In this document: positions 25,994-34,935 of the stretch, in pieces
Numbering within the stretch: position 1 is the stretch's first letter
How the letters are laid out: the number at the start of each line of letters is the position of its first letter
Assembly: GCA_963763115.1 (NCBI GenBank)
Contig: CAVXNM010000093.1
Location: 21,561 to 85,560, forward strand
Length of the DNA: 64,000 bases
Direction of reading: 5' to 3'
Source of the DNA: CAVQCA01 sp963763115
GTDB lineage: Bacteria > Pseudomonadota > Gammaproteobacteria > UBA9214
Position numbers and translations under genes: made by a program
The notes under the pieces: generated by a model
The model's database searches: none
Told to the model about the DNA's origin: nothing
The model's input: the letters and a program-made list of their open reading frames with translations, nothing else

Positions 25994-26740
25994 TTACTCC
26001 TGCATCGCGCAGAGTTCGTCCGCCAGCTTCTGTGCGGCAGCCAGGTCCAGCGCGCCCTCGTAAAGCGCGCGCCCTGTGATTGCTCCTATGATGCCTTCAT
26101 CGGAAACCGCGCACAGGGCGCGAATGTCATCCATGTTGGTGATCCCGCCCGATGCAATCACCGGGATGGTTATGGATTGCGCCAGCCTGACCGTGGAATC
26201 CACGTTGAGCCCGGTCATCATGCCGTCACGCCCAATATCCGTGAATACGATGGCCTCGACGCCATCCTGTTCAAAACGCCGCGCCATATCGATGGCCGAG
26301 TGATGCGACAGTTTGGACCAACCGTCAATGGCAATCCTGCCTTCCCTGGCGTCAAGCCCGACCAGAATGTGGCCGGGAAATTCCAGACACAAATCATTGA
26401 TAAAGTGCGGCGTGCTGACTGCTTTGGTGCCGATGATGGTGTACTGCACGCCGGCCTCAAGATAGGCCGCAACGGTATCCTCATCCCGTATACCTCCGCC
26501 AACCTGAATCGGCAGATCCGGAAAGGCCTCCACTACCGCCTTGATGACACCCGCATTCACCGGTTTACCGGCAAATGCGCCATTCAGATCGACCATATGC
26601 AGGCGGCGCGCGCCGGCATCCACCCAGCGCTGTGCCACTTCCACCGGATCATCACCGAAAACGGTTTCATCCTCCATTCTACCCTGCCGCAGACGGACGC
26701 ATTTACCATCTTTGAGATCGATAGCGGGTATCACTAGCAT
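25994..26740 (-). CDS. hisA: Phosphoribosylformimino-AICAR isomerase
   Basis: 248 residues, a (beta/alpha)8 barrel related to HisF. It begins MLVIPAIDLKDGKCVRL with the catalytic Asp, and VFTDIGRDGM carries the second acid. The phosphate sites GGGIRD and IASGGI are intact. It isomerises ProFAR to PRFAR. It lies three bases from hisH. Confidence 0.97.
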   Translation of the reverse strand: MLVIPAIDLKDGKCVRLRQGRMEDETVFGDDPVEVAQRWVDAGARRLHMVDLNGAFAGKPVNAGVIKAVVEAFPDLPIQVGGGIRDEDTVAAYLEAGVQYTIIGTKAVSTPHFINDLCLEFPGHILVGLDAREGRIAIDGWSKLSHHSAIDMARRFEQDGVEAIVFTDIGRDGMMTGLNVDSTVRLAQSITIPVIASGGITNMDDIRALCAVSDEGIIGAITGRALYEGALDLAAAQKLADELCAMQE

Positions 26741-26743
26741 GAT

Positions 26744-27388
26744 TCAAGATTCTCCATCCCAACCGACAAAATTGGACAGCAGACCCAGCCCGGAATGCTG
26801 GCTTTTTTCCGGGTGGAACTGCACGGCAAACACATTGTCCTGCGAAATTACCGACGCAAAGTCGATCCCGTAGGGCGTAATCGCGGCAACGGAGGCATCC
26901 TTCTCCGGAATCGTGTAGTAACTGTGGACAAAGTAAAAACGACTGCCATCAGGTATGTTCCGCCATAAGGGATGTGTTCGGCCTTGCATCACCTGATTCC
27001 ATCCCATGTGGGGAATCTTGAGCCGCCTGCCATCAAACGCCTTCATATCCGTCGCGAACCGGGCAACACATCCCGGTATAATCCCCAGACAGTTGATGCC
27101 CTGGTTCTCCTCACTGCTATCGAGCAGGGCCTGCATGCCGAGACACACGCCCAGCAGGGGTTTCGAGCGGGCCGCCTCCAGCACCACCTGATCAAGACCT
27201 GATGCCTGCAGTTCAGCCATGCAGTCGCGTATCGCACCCACGCCGGGAAATACCACGCGATCCGCCGCAAGGATGTCGGCACGACGGCTGCTCACCACGA
27301 CACGGTCCTTACCCGCAACGTGTTCCATTGCCTTGGCAATGGAGTGCAGGTTCCCCATGCCGTAGTCGATTATTGCGATGTAGGCCAT
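26744..27388 (-). CDS. hisH: Imidazole glycerol phosphate synthase, glutamine amidotransferase subunit
   Basis: 214 residues, a class I amidotransferase. The nucleophile lies in LGVCLGMQALLDSSEE, and the His-Glu pair is in VQFHPEKSQHSG. It supplies ammonia through the HisF barrel. The N terminus MAYIAIIDYGMGNLHSIAKA is typical. The order hisB-hisH-hisA-hisF-hisI-hisE is conserved in many proteobacteria. Confidence 0.97.
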   Translation of the reverse strand: MAYIAIIDYGMGNLHSIAKAMEHVAGKDRVVVSSRRADILAADRVVFPGVGAIRDCMAELQASGLDQVVLEAARSKPLLGVCLGMQALLDSSEENQGINCLGIIPGCVARFATDMKAFDGRRLKIPHMGWNQVMQGRTHPLWRNIPDGSRFYFVHSYYTIPEKDASVAAITPYGIDFASVISQDNVFAVQFHPEKSQHSGLGLLSNFVGWDGES

Positions 27389-27443
27389 GATTCTACAGGC
27401 GGGCAGCGTGGCAGGCTTCGGTCACCCGGGGGAGAAGGAATGC

Positions 27444-28037
27444 TCAAAGGCTCCCTTTGGTTGAAGGAAGTTTTCCGCCCATGGCGGGATCCGCTTCCAG
27501 CGCCATGCGCATGGCTCGCCCGAATGCCTTGAACATTGTTTCGGCAATATGATGCGAGTTGTCGCCCCTGAGGCAATCGACATGCAGGGTGACATGGGCA
27601 TGGTTGACGAAACCCTGGAAAAATTCGTGGAAAAGATCAACATCAAAATCACCAACCCGCGCACGCGGATATTCAACATGATACTCAAGACCCGGTCGGC
27701 CGGAAAAATCTATCACCACACGTGAAAGGGCCTCATCGAGAGGCACATAGGCATGACCGTAGCGCCTGATCCCGCGTTTGTCACTTAGCGCTTTTGCCAA
27801 TGCCTGACCGAAGGTGATACCGATATCCTCGACGGTATGATGAGCATCGATGAGCAGATCGCCGGTTGCCTTGATTTCGATATCCAGCATCCCGTGACGC
27901 GCCACCTGATCCAGCATGTGTTCCAGAAATGGCAACCCGGTTTCAAACGAGGCATTACCCTGACCATCCAGGTTCACGAATACCCTGATTTGCGTCTCGA
28001 GAGTTTCCCGGCTGACTGCTGCCTCGCGTTGCGACAT
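27444..28037 (-). CDS. hisB: Imidazoleglycerol-phosphate dehydratase
   Basis: 197 residues from the ATG at 28037, matching the monofunctional family length; an upstream in-frame ATG at 28088 would add an atypical leader. The manganese-binding motifs HHTVEDIGI and HEFFQGFVNHAHVTLH are intact, and the C-terminal DNSHHIAE is also present. There is no phosphatase domain, unlike the bifunctional enteric HisB. It is the first gene of the cluster here. Confidence 0.96.
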   Translation of the reverse strand: MSQREAAVSRETLETQIRVFVNLDGQGNASFETGLPFLEHMLDQVARHGMLDIEIKATGDLLIDAHHTVEDIGITFGQALAKALSDKRGIRRYGHAYVPLDEALSRVVIDFSGRPGLEYHVEYPRARVGDFDVDLFHEFFQGFVNHAHVTLHVDCLRGDNSHHIAETMFKAFGRAMRMALEADPAMGGKLPSTKGSL

Positions 28038-28181
28038 GATGGCTGGCCTGACCCTGCAAATATCCTGAAAAATCTTCCCTGTATGCAATCGTAGCTAAAA
28101 ACGGCACGGGAGAGAACCATTTACATCAAATCCTCCGGGTTAATAGCCTTACCACGCCGCACATAAAACCTGAAAACAGGC

Positions 28182-28631
28182 TCAAGCCGCCGGCATAGAC
28201 TCCAGCCAGAAAGTTGCCGGACCCTCGTTGACGAGGGCAACCAGCATATCAGCCGCGAAGCGGCCGTAACCGGTCGGTGCATGCAGCCTGCAGGCGCTGG
28301 CCACCATACAGTCGAACAATCTCTTGCCTTCCGCCGGTTCTGCGGCCGCTGTGAAACTGGGTCGTAATCCGTTTTTTGTATCCGCCGCGAGGGTAAATTG
28401 TGGCACCAGAAGCAATCCGCCACCGGTTTGTCTCAGGCAGAGATTCATCCTGCCCTGTGCATCAGGGAAAATCCGGTAACCGAGCACACGGCCCAGCAAT
28501 CGTGTCGCCTCGCGTTCCGTGTCGCCTTTCTGCACACCGACCAGGACCAGCAGCCCTGCTCCGATGGCGGCAATCACCTCACCTTCAACGGTCACACTGG
28601 CCGATTGCACACGCTGCAGCAATCCAATCAT
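28182..28631 (-). CDS. dtd: D-aminoacyl-tRNA deacylase
   Basis: 149 residues from the ATG at 28631, which overlaps the end of the peptidase gene by four bases. It begins MIGLLQRVQSASVTVEG. Family motifs are VPQFTLAADT (the canonical SQFTL has Pro in place of Ser) and LVNEGPATFWLES, a Gly-Pro variant of the NxGPVT motif. The enzyme hydrolyses D-aminoacyl and mischarged glycyl tRNAs. The Ser-to-Pro change affects a residue next to the chiral pocket and deserves a check. Confidence 0.92.
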   Translation of the reverse strand: MIGLLQRVQSASVTVEGEVIAAIGAGLLVLVGVQKGDTEREATRLLGRVLGYRIFPDAQGRMNLCLRQTGGGLLLVPQFTLAADTKNGLRPSFTAAAEPAEGKRLFDCMVASACRLHAPTGYGRFAADMLVALVNEGPATFWLESMPAA

Positions 28632-29578
28632 CCGAAGCGCAGGGCAAACTGGCCTGTCGCGGTGACGAGAGCGTCCATGATCCCCTCCTCCGTGGCGGAA
28701 TGACCGGCATCCGGAATGATCTGCAGGCGCGCCTGGGGCCACGCCTTGTGCAGGGCCCAGGCCTGTTCTATGGGGCACACCAGGTCATAACGACCATGAA
28801 CGATAACGCCCGGGATGCCGTGCAGGCGTGTGGCGTCCCGCAGAATCTGGTCGAGCTCAAGAAAACTGTCATGCATGAAATAATGGCATTCGATGCGCGC
28901 CAGACTCAGCGCGGTAAACGGATTGCTGAAATACCCGACTACAGAGGCTCTCGGCAACAGGGTGGAGGCGCGCCCCTCCCACATGGCCCAGGCCTTGGCT
29001 GCGGCCATCCGCGCAAGCTCGTCATCGCCCGTCAGGCGACGATAAAAGGCCTCGACCAGGCGGTCATGTTCCGCAACGGGGATCGGCTGCAGGTAATCCT
29101 GCCAGTAATCCGGCAGCAGACAGGAAGCGCCCTCCTGGTAGAACCAGTGAATGTCTCCTGGACGACACAAAAAAATGCCGCGCAGAATCAGCCCAAGTAC
29201 TCGCGATGGATGGGTCTCGGCATAAACCAGCCCCAGAGTCGAGCCCCAGGAGCCGCCAAAAACAACCCAGCGGTCTATGCCCAGCATGCCCCGGATGGTT
29301 TCCATATCCATCACCAGCGCCTGGGTGTTGTTGCCGGTGAGCCCGGCATGAGGAAGCGAGCGCCCGCAACCCCGCTGGTCGAACAGAATGATGCGGTAGA
29401 TGTCCGGATTGAAGAACCGGCGGTGATAGGTTTCACAACCTGCGCCGGGCCCCCCATGCACGAACACCACCGGCAGACCATCGGGGCGGCCGCATTCTTC
29501 AACATACAGGGTGTGCCCCAGGGATACGGCAACTGAATGCGTGCGGAAAGGCTCGATTGGCGGAAAAAGTCGGTTCAT
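28628..29578 (-). CDS. pip: Proline iminopeptidase (alpha/beta hydrolase)
   Basis: 316 residues from the ATG at 29578. Motifs of the S33 family are present: VVFVHGGPGAG (oxyanion region), GGSWGSTLG (nucleophile Ser), GRYDLVCP (Asp) and DAGHSATE (His). It removes N-terminal proline from peptides in the cytoplasm. It is coupled to dtd by a four-base overlap. A terminator for the preceding gene lies just upstream, so pip probably has its own promoter. Confidence 0.93.
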   Translation of the reverse strand: MNRLFPPIEPFRTHSVAVSLGHTLYVEECGRPDGLPVVFVHGGPGAGCETYHRRFFNPDIYRIILFDQRGCGRSLPHAGLTGNNTQALVMDMETIRGMLGIDRWVVFGGSWGSTLGLVYAETHPSRVLGLILRGIFLCRPGDIHWFYQEGASCLLPDYWQDYLQPIPVAEHDRLVEAFYRRLTGDDELARMAAAKAWAMWEGRASTLLPRASVVGYFSNPFTALSLARIECHYFMHDSFLELDQILRDATRLHGIPGVIVHGRYDLVCPIEQAWALHKAWPQARLQIIPDAGHSATEEGIMDALVTATGQFALRFG

Positions 29579-29609
29579 ATGCAGCAAGACTAATGGAAAG
29601 TAATCGGCA

Positions 29610-29646
29610 TAAAAAACCAGGGGTGTGCAGAGTGCACGCCCCTGGT
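29610..29646 (-). terminator. Rho-independent terminator after the DsrE2-like gene
   Basis: A 14-base stem with a single mismatch (ACCAGGGG... / ...CCCCTGGT, 29616-29646) is followed on the minus strand by six T (29610-29615). It lies 64 bases after the DsrE2-like gene stop and should end that transcript before pip. Confidence 0.85.
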
Positions 29647-29709
29647 TTCCATAACCACTGGTTGTCCGGACTTCCAGGCAATGGTGCTGCGACCACTACC
29701 TGGTATCGA

Positions 29710-30324
29710 TCAAATAAACAGACAAACGTCGGATTTCTGCGCCACCGGCAGAAATGATGTCGCCCCAACGTAATCGGTCACTTCGGGTATAAACTCGCTG
29801 TTGTCAAACCCGAAAACGTCGACGGTCATCTGGCAGGCCACCATCTTGACCTCGGCCTCGAGGCACAATTCACGCAGCTCCTCGATACTGGCCACACCCT
29901 TGTTCTTGAATGTCTTCTTCATCAAACCGGTAGCGACCTTTTCAAACCCGGGGATTCCCGCCATGATCAGGTTCGGCATGGGCCATTCGATATCCTGAAA
30001 CCACTTCGGACCGAACGGCATTTTCATCGGCATGGCCGGATTACCCAACGGGCTGACCTGGGCGGGTATTTCCTTTTTCAGCAGCAGCAAGCCGTAAAAC
30101 GTGAAGAAGATCTCAACGTCCCAGCCAAGCGCTGCGGCAGTGGATGCCAGAATGAAGGGAGGATAGGCCCAGTCAAGCGTGCCCTTGGTTGCGATGATCG
30201 ACATCGATGGTGTCCTGGCCGCGTCAATCTTTTCCAGCTTCTTGGGTAAAAGCTCATCCAGCTTCTTGTCCAGCCACGCATCCAGTTGCGCATTGCCCTG
30301 TACTTCATCAGCAATCGTTGACAT
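29710..30324 (-). CDS. dsrE2: DsrE2-family sulfur-trafficking protein
   Basis: 204 residues from the ATG at 30324, chosen because AGGAGAAAATCG precedes it. The domain shows the DsrE/DsrF-like alpha/beta pattern: KGTLDWAYPPFILASTAAA, VEIFFTFYGLLLLKK and a conserved cysteine in VACQMTVDVFG. DsrE2 proteins are bound to or associated with the membrane and often sit with rhodanese and TusA in sulfur oxidisers, passing protein-bound sulfur to the Dsr or sHdr pathway. A rhodanese lies upstream but no tusA is seen. Confidence 0.85.
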   Translation of the reverse strand: MSTIADEVQGNAQLDAWLDKKLDELLPKKLEKIDAARTPSMSIIATKGTLDWAYPPFILASTAAALGWDVEIFFTFYGLLLLKKEIPAQVSPLGNPAMPMKMPFGPKWFQDIEWPMPNLIMAGIPGFEKVATGLMKKTFKNKGVASIEELRELCLEAEVKMVACQMTVDVFGFDNSEFIPEVTDYVGATSFLPVAQKSDVCLFI

Positions 30325-30538
30325 CGATTTTCTCCTAAGTTGCGTGTCTCCGGAGCGGGTAACACTCCCGGCTTTAGAATTCACTGCCATAACTGTAGTT
30401 GCTACGACACGTTGACGTCATGCAATTCCAGCTGTTGCGGCTATGAGTGAGTCGTACGGATACACTGTATATTATAGCTTTAACTGAGCTATATGAGTTT
30501 TTTACTATATTCCTGTATTTTGTAGGGTCAATATGAGA

Positions 30539-30964
30539 TCAGCATTGCTCCCATGGCAGACCATGGAATCGCCAGCCCCCCGTAGTGCTTCGATGGTGCA
30601 ACTCGTCGAGCTCGCCCTCGAACCCCTCAGCTACATTATACACTTCCTTAAATCCGCTATCTATCAATAACTTGCCTGCCTCAAGGGAGCGCTTTCCACT
30701 CCGACATATGAGCAGCACCGGAGCATCGCTGCGATGCTCTTCCACCCCGATTCCACCCAGCATGACCTTGCGTACCTCGGTCAGAAAATGCGGGTTGACT
30801 ACCCAGTCCGGTTCATCGATCCACGCCACATGCACACTGCCCCTGGGGTGCCCGACAAATAGATACTCCATACTGGAGCGCACATCGATCAACACAGCCC
30901 TGGGAGACTCCTCCAGTAATTCCCACGCCTGTGCCGGCGTAAGCGTCTTCACCTTATTGGCCAT
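30539..30964 (-). CDS. Rhodanese-domain sulfurtransferase
   Basis: 141 residues, a single rhodanese domain. The active-site loop is CRSGKRS with Cys87 as persulfide carrier, preceded by the VLIDVRSSMEYLFVGHP strand-turn typical of the family. The six-residue loop size points to sulfur substrates. An AGGGGGGG ribosome site lies before the ATG. It is 214 bases upstream of the DsrE2-like gene on the same strand and probably feeds sulfur into the same relay; co-transcription is not certain given the gap. Confidence 0.88.
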   Translation of the reverse strand: MANKVKTLTPAQAWELLEESPRAVLIDVRSSMEYLFVGHPRGSVHVAWIDEPDWVVNPHFLTEVRKVMLGGIGVEEHRSDAPVLLICRSGKRSLEAGKLLIDSGFKEVYNVAEGFEGELDELHHRSTTGGWRFHGLPWEQC

Positions 30965-31114
30965 CGCCCCCCCTGTTCTCTTTCAAAAGCCAAACCCGGC
31001 ATTCAACTGCATCCGAATCCATTTTCCACGGGAGCGGCACAAAATAGCAATCGTCGATTCATTCCTCCCGCATACCGCTTGTCAGTCTTTGCCGGTCTTC
31101 GGTAGTGTGCATAC

Positions 31115-31840
31115 ATGAAAACCCGTCCGCCCAAGTCCCTGATGCGCCCGATTGGACGCGCCATCAGTGATTTCGAGATGATACGCGATGGCGACCGCAT
31201 CCTGCTCGGCGTGTCCGGCGGCAAGGATTCACTGTCCTTGCTGCACCTTCTGCTGCACCTGCAGAAGTATTCCCCGGTAAGCTTTGAGTTGGGTGTCATC
31301 ACGGTTGACCCCCAAGTGGAGGGTTTTGATCCCAGTCCACTGCGGCCCTATTTCGAGTCCCTGTCGGTGCCCTGTTTCTACGAACAGCAGCCCCTGATGG
31401 AACGCGCCACGCACCATATGAAAAAAGACTCCTATTGCAGCTGGTGTGCGCGCATGAAACGCGGTGTCATGTATGCCGTTGCCCGCCGTCAACAATACAA
31501 CGTACTGGCACTGGCCCAGCACCTCGATGACCTGGCGGAAAGCTTTCTGATGTCGGCATTCCACGCCGGGCAGCTTCGCACCATGAAAGCCCATTACCGG
31601 ATTGACGCCGGGGACCTGCGTGTGATCCGGCCGCTCGTCTACGTCAGGGAACGTCAGACACGGGCTTTTGCTGTTGCCATGAAACTGCCGGTAATAGGGG
31701 ACAACTGCCCTGCCTGTTTCCGTATGCCGACGCAACGAGAGCACATGAAAAAACTGCTCTCCGGCGAAGAAGCGTCCAATAAACTGCTATTCAAGCGCAT
31801 ACTTTCAACAATAAAACCACTCATGAGCATAGATCAGTAG
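31115..31840 (+). CDS. ttcA: TtcA-like PP-loop ATPase (tRNA 2-thiocytidine synthesis family)
   Basis: 241 residues. The ATP pyrophosphatase loop is GVSGGKDSLSLLHL (about 33-46). The iron-sulfur ligands typical of TtcA are present as CSWCARMKRG and a later CPACF. The ALAQHLDDLAESFLMS motif corresponds to the GHHxDD region. TtcA thiolates cytidine 32 of some tRNAs. At 241 residues it is shorter than Escherichia coli TtcA and could be a paralogue with a different target. The gene symbol is provisional. Confidence 0.75.
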   Translation: MKTRPPKSLMRPIGRAISDFEMIRDGDRILLGVSGGKDSLSLLHLLLHLQKYSPVSFELGVITVDPQVEGFDPSPLRPYFESLSVPCFYEQQPLMERATHHMKKDSYCSWCARMKRGVMYAVARRQQYNVLALAQHLDDLAESFLMSAFHAGQLRTMKAHYRIDAGDLRVIRPLVYVRERQTRAFAVAMKLPVIGDNCPACFRMPTQREHMKKLLSGEEASNKLLFKRILSTIKPLMSIDQ

Positions 31841-31954
31841 GTATGATAAATGTAAAACCCACTCTATAGTTAAATAAATATTTATGTTGTTTATCATCAG
31901 GTATGAGTCAATTTATCTATTAATTGTGGGATATATATACATCAATAACCGGAA

Positions 31955-32836
31955 ATGCGCCGGATACTAATAAAATTGCTGCTTGTTTCATGTTCTTGGC
32001 TGCCACTCGCGGTGAGTCACGCACTGGGTTCTGTTATCGGCTGGGGATTCTTGCTTATCCCCAATCGGGCTGCCCGTGATACGAAGACCAATATCGGACT
32101 GTGCTTTCCCGAGATGTCCCGATCCGGGCAACGCCGCCTGGTTCGCCAAAGCCTGGTCGAAACGGGAAAAACCATCCTGGAAGCCAGCGTGCTGTGGATG
32201 CGTCCAGGTGATAAGGCCCTGCAGCTGATACGTTGCGTCGACGGACTAGACGTGGCGTTGAAGGCGCGGGCTGCCGGTAATGGGTTGATTCTCGCCACGC
32301 CGCACCTGGGCGCCTGGGAAGCGGCAGGGTTGTATTGCGGCGCAACGTTCAGCATGACATGTCTCTACCGGCCACTGCGCATGGTCGAACTGGAAGAACT
32401 GGTGCATGCTGCGCGCAGCCGACTCGGTGCAAAGTATGTCCCCGCCATCACCCATGGCATTCGCGCTGCCAGCATGTCGGTGGTGAAGGGCGGTACGGTC
32501 GCCATGCTGCCCGACCAGGAGCCACGAAGCGGCAGCGGCCATTTCGCACCGTTTTTCGGGATACCCGCCTACAGCATGACGCTTCTCGTTCGCCTGTCAA
32601 AAAGAACCGGAGCCCCGATCGTGTTCACCTATTGCGAACGTCTACCACGGGGCCGCGGTTATCACCTCCATTTCCGAGAGGCGCCGCAGGAAATCCATTC
32701 CCTGGATACCGATGTCGCCGTCACGGCTATGAACCGGGCGGTAGAGGGATTAATCAGGGAATGCCCGGCGCAATACCAGTGGACTTATCGACGTTTCGGT
32801 AACCGTCCGGAGGGAGAATGGTCTGTTTATAACTGA
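31955..32836 (+). CDS. LpxL/HtrB-type lipid A acyltransferase
   Basis: 293 residues with an N-terminal membrane anchor (about 5-30). The acyltransferase site H-x4-E reads TPHLGAWEAAGLY, and the later block LPDQEPRSGSGHFAPFFG is characteristic. These enzymes add secondary acyl chains to lipid A, or to related lipids, at the inner membrane. Whether it is the lauroyl or myristoyl transferase cannot be told from the sequence. An AT-rich promoter region precedes it. Confidence 0.85.
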   Translation: MRRILIKLLLVSCSWLPLAVSHALGSVIGWGFLLIPNRAARDTKTNIGLCFPEMSRSGQRRLVRQSLVETGKTILEASVLWMRPGDKALQLIRCVDGLDVALKARAAGNGLILATPHLGAWEAAGLYCGATFSMTCLYRPLRMVELEELVHAARSRLGAKYVPAITHGIRAASMSVVKGGTVAMLPDQEPRSGSGHFAPFFGIPAYSMTLLVRLSKRTGAPIVFTYCERLPRGRGYHLHFREAPQEIHSLDTDVAVTAMNRAVEGLIRECPAQYQWTYRRFGNRPEGEWSVYN

Positions 32837-32890
32837 AGGATTCGATACCGGGAGCGGTGTGCCAGCCGGCCTGGGCCGAAAACCCGACAA

Positions 32891-33226
32891 TCATCTCGCC
32901 GACCCGTCCTGTATGCTTTTTTTGAGTCGCTTCAGAAATACCTGCATCTCTTTCGCCGCCTGAACATCGCCCTTCTGACGGGCCGCGGCAATGCCCGCCT
33001 CGTAGGCCTGTACAGCACCCTCGCTGTCACCGAGCGCCTGTAATGCCTTGCCGTAGACCTTCCAGGCGGCGGAATATCCGGGATCCTGCGTGACAGCCTG
33101 CCGCAGGTGCTCCGCCGCAGCCTGCGTCTCACCCTGCTTCAGCAGAACATTTCCAAGAGTGAAGCGCAGCAGCGGGCTGTCCTGACCTGCGGCGAGCATG
33201 GCTTGAAGATTTTCCAGCATACCCAT
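32891..33226 (-). CDS. Small TPR-repeat protein
   Basis: 111 residues from the ATG at 33226 (GAGAAG ribosome site); a longer start at 33253 exists. About two tetratricopeptide repeats are visible: FTLGNVLLKQGETQAAAEHL and AWKVYGKALQALGDSEGAVQ. A basic C-terminal helix follows. TPR units mediate protein contacts; the partner is unknown. It has no signal peptide. Confidence 0.75.
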   Translation of the reverse strand: MGMLENLQAMLAAGQDSPLLRFTLGNVLLKQGETQAAAEHLRQAVTQDPGYSAAWKVYGKALQALGDSEGAVQAYEAGIAAARQKGDVQAAKEMQVFLKRLKKSIQDGSAR

Positions 33227-33505
33227 CAGCTTCTCCAGAATGCACAGTCGCACGACTCCGGCAGCGTGAAACCGAGAGGTAACGTTATATCACAGAACCG
33301 AAACGCCATCTGATCGGACCTTTCATCTCGTCCCGATCAGTGCCTGACGGAAATCATCCGGGGCCTGGGTCATTGGTGCGGTTCGCTACGGCAGAAAATT
33401 GCCGGCGCCTGTTTTGCATCCTCAGGCGCATCGGGCTTCGTGATGGCCGCGATGGCACCGGCCGTGATATGGCCTGGGAAAAACACCTGCGTACTATCGG
33501 ATATT

Positions 33506-34879
33506 TCAGAAAAACGTCACGCCAACCTGGAACAGGCGTTCGACATCCTGTATGCATTTCTTGTTGGCCAGAAACAGAATGACGTGGTCGTCGGATTCGA
33601 TCACGATATCGTGGTGCGCGATAATGACTTCTTCACCGCGTACGACAGCCCCGATGGTCGTGCCGGCGGGAAGCTTGATCTCATCGATGGTGCGACCGAC
33701 CACCTTGGAGCTGTTCCGGTCACCATGCGCGACGGCTTCTATCGCCTCGGCTGCGCCGCGGCGCAATGAATGCACAACTACTACGTCTCCGCGGCGCACG
33801 TGCGTCAGCAGGCTGCCGATCGTGGCCTGCTGCGGGGAAATGGCGATATCGATAGTCTGGCTCTGCACAAGGTCCACGTAGGAGGCGCGGTTGATCAGTG
33901 ACATCACCTTGCGCGCACCCAGACGCTTGGCCAGCATCGCCGAGAGGATGTTTGCCTCCTCATCATTCGTCAGGGCGCAGAAGACATCTGTGTTCTCGAT
34001 GTTCTCATCCAGCAGCAACTCCTCGTCGGCCGCATCGCCCAGCAGCACAATCGCCTTGTCAAGCTTCTCGGACAGATGGCGGGTGCGATCCTCGTTGCGA
34101 TCGATTATCTTGACCTGATAGCGACTTTCTATTGTCTTCGCCAGACGCATGCCGATATTCCCGCCACCGGCAAGAATTACCCGCTTCACCGGCTTGTCCA
34201 GCTTGCGCAATTCACTCATTACGCCGCGAATATGCTTGTAGGCGGCGATGAAGAAGACTTCATCGTCAACCTCGATGACGGTATCGCCGCTCGGGACAAT
34301 GGGTTTCCCGCGTCTGAAAATCGCCGCCACACGGGCATCGGCTCCAGGAAGGTGCTTTCTGAGATCACGCAGTTCATGACCGACCAGCGGACCGTCGTAG
34401 AACGCGCGCATCGCAACCAGCTGCGCCCGGCCGCCGGCGAAATCAAGTACCTGCAGCGCGCCGGGATTATCTATGAGGCGCTCGATATAATCTGTAACCA
34501 GCTGCTCGGGGCTGATCAGGACATCGACAGGCAAGGCCTCCTGTGCAAACAGTCGCGTATGTCTCAGGTACTCGAGAGAGCGCACCCGGGCGATCTTGGT
34601 GGGGGTATGAAACAGCGTGTAGGCCACCTGACAGGCGATCATGTTGGTCTCGTCGCTGCTGGTAACCGCAAGTACCATGTCGGCGTCATCGGCACCGGCC
34701 TGGGCGAGCGTCTCCGGATAGGATGCATGTCCGGTAACGGTGCGTATGTCAAGTCGATCCTGCAAATCCTGGAGGATGGCAGGATTTTCATCCACCACGG
34801 TAATATCGTTCGCTTCATTAGCCAGATTGGTCGCTACGGATCCGCCAACCTGGCCAGCGCCCAGAATTATGATTTTCAT
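33506..34879 (-). CDS. trkA: Trk potassium uptake system peripheral NAD-binding subunit
   Basis: 457 residues with two tandem RCK modules. The first begins MKIIILGAGQVGGSVATNLA and the second VILAGGGNIGMRLAKTIE, each followed by a TrkA-C domain. It sits on the cytoplasmic face of TrkH or TrkG and gates potassium uptake in response to nucleotides. The channel gene trkH is not next to it on the downstream side (33254-33505 holds no gene). It follows ntrX, as in many gammaproteobacteria. Confidence 0.96.
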   Translation of the reverse strand: MKIIILGAGQVGGSVATNLANEANDITVVDENPAILQDLQDRLDIRTVTGHASYPETLAQAGADDADMVLAVTSSDETNMIACQVAYTLFHTPTKIARVRSLEYLRHTRLFAQEALPVDVLISPEQLVTDYIERLIDNPGALQVLDFAGGRAQLVAMRAFYDGPLVGHELRDLRKHLPGADARVAAIFRRGKPIVPSGDTVIEVDDEVFFIAAYKHIRGVMSELRKLDKPVKRVILAGGGNIGMRLAKTIESRYQVKIIDRNEDRTRHLSEKLDKAIVLLGDAADEELLLDENIENTDVFCALTNDEEANILSAMLAKRLGARKVMSLINRASYVDLVQSQTIDIAISPQQATIGSLLTHVRRGDVVVVHSLRRGAAEAIEAVAHGDRNSSKVVGRTIDEIKLPAGTTIGAVVRGEEVIIAHHDIVIESDDHVILFLANKKCIQDVERLFQVGVTFF

Positions 34880-34935
34880 TGTTTTGACCCGGATACCGCG
34901 TTATCTGCAGCGCAGAAAATGCCGAAAAGGCGGTG

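Noticed and set aside
25202..26737. Long plus-strand open frame (511 codons) opposite hisF and hisA
   Set aside because: It is antisense to two clearly functional histidine genes, has no domain, signal or ribosome site, and arises from the high-GC codon pattern of the real genes.
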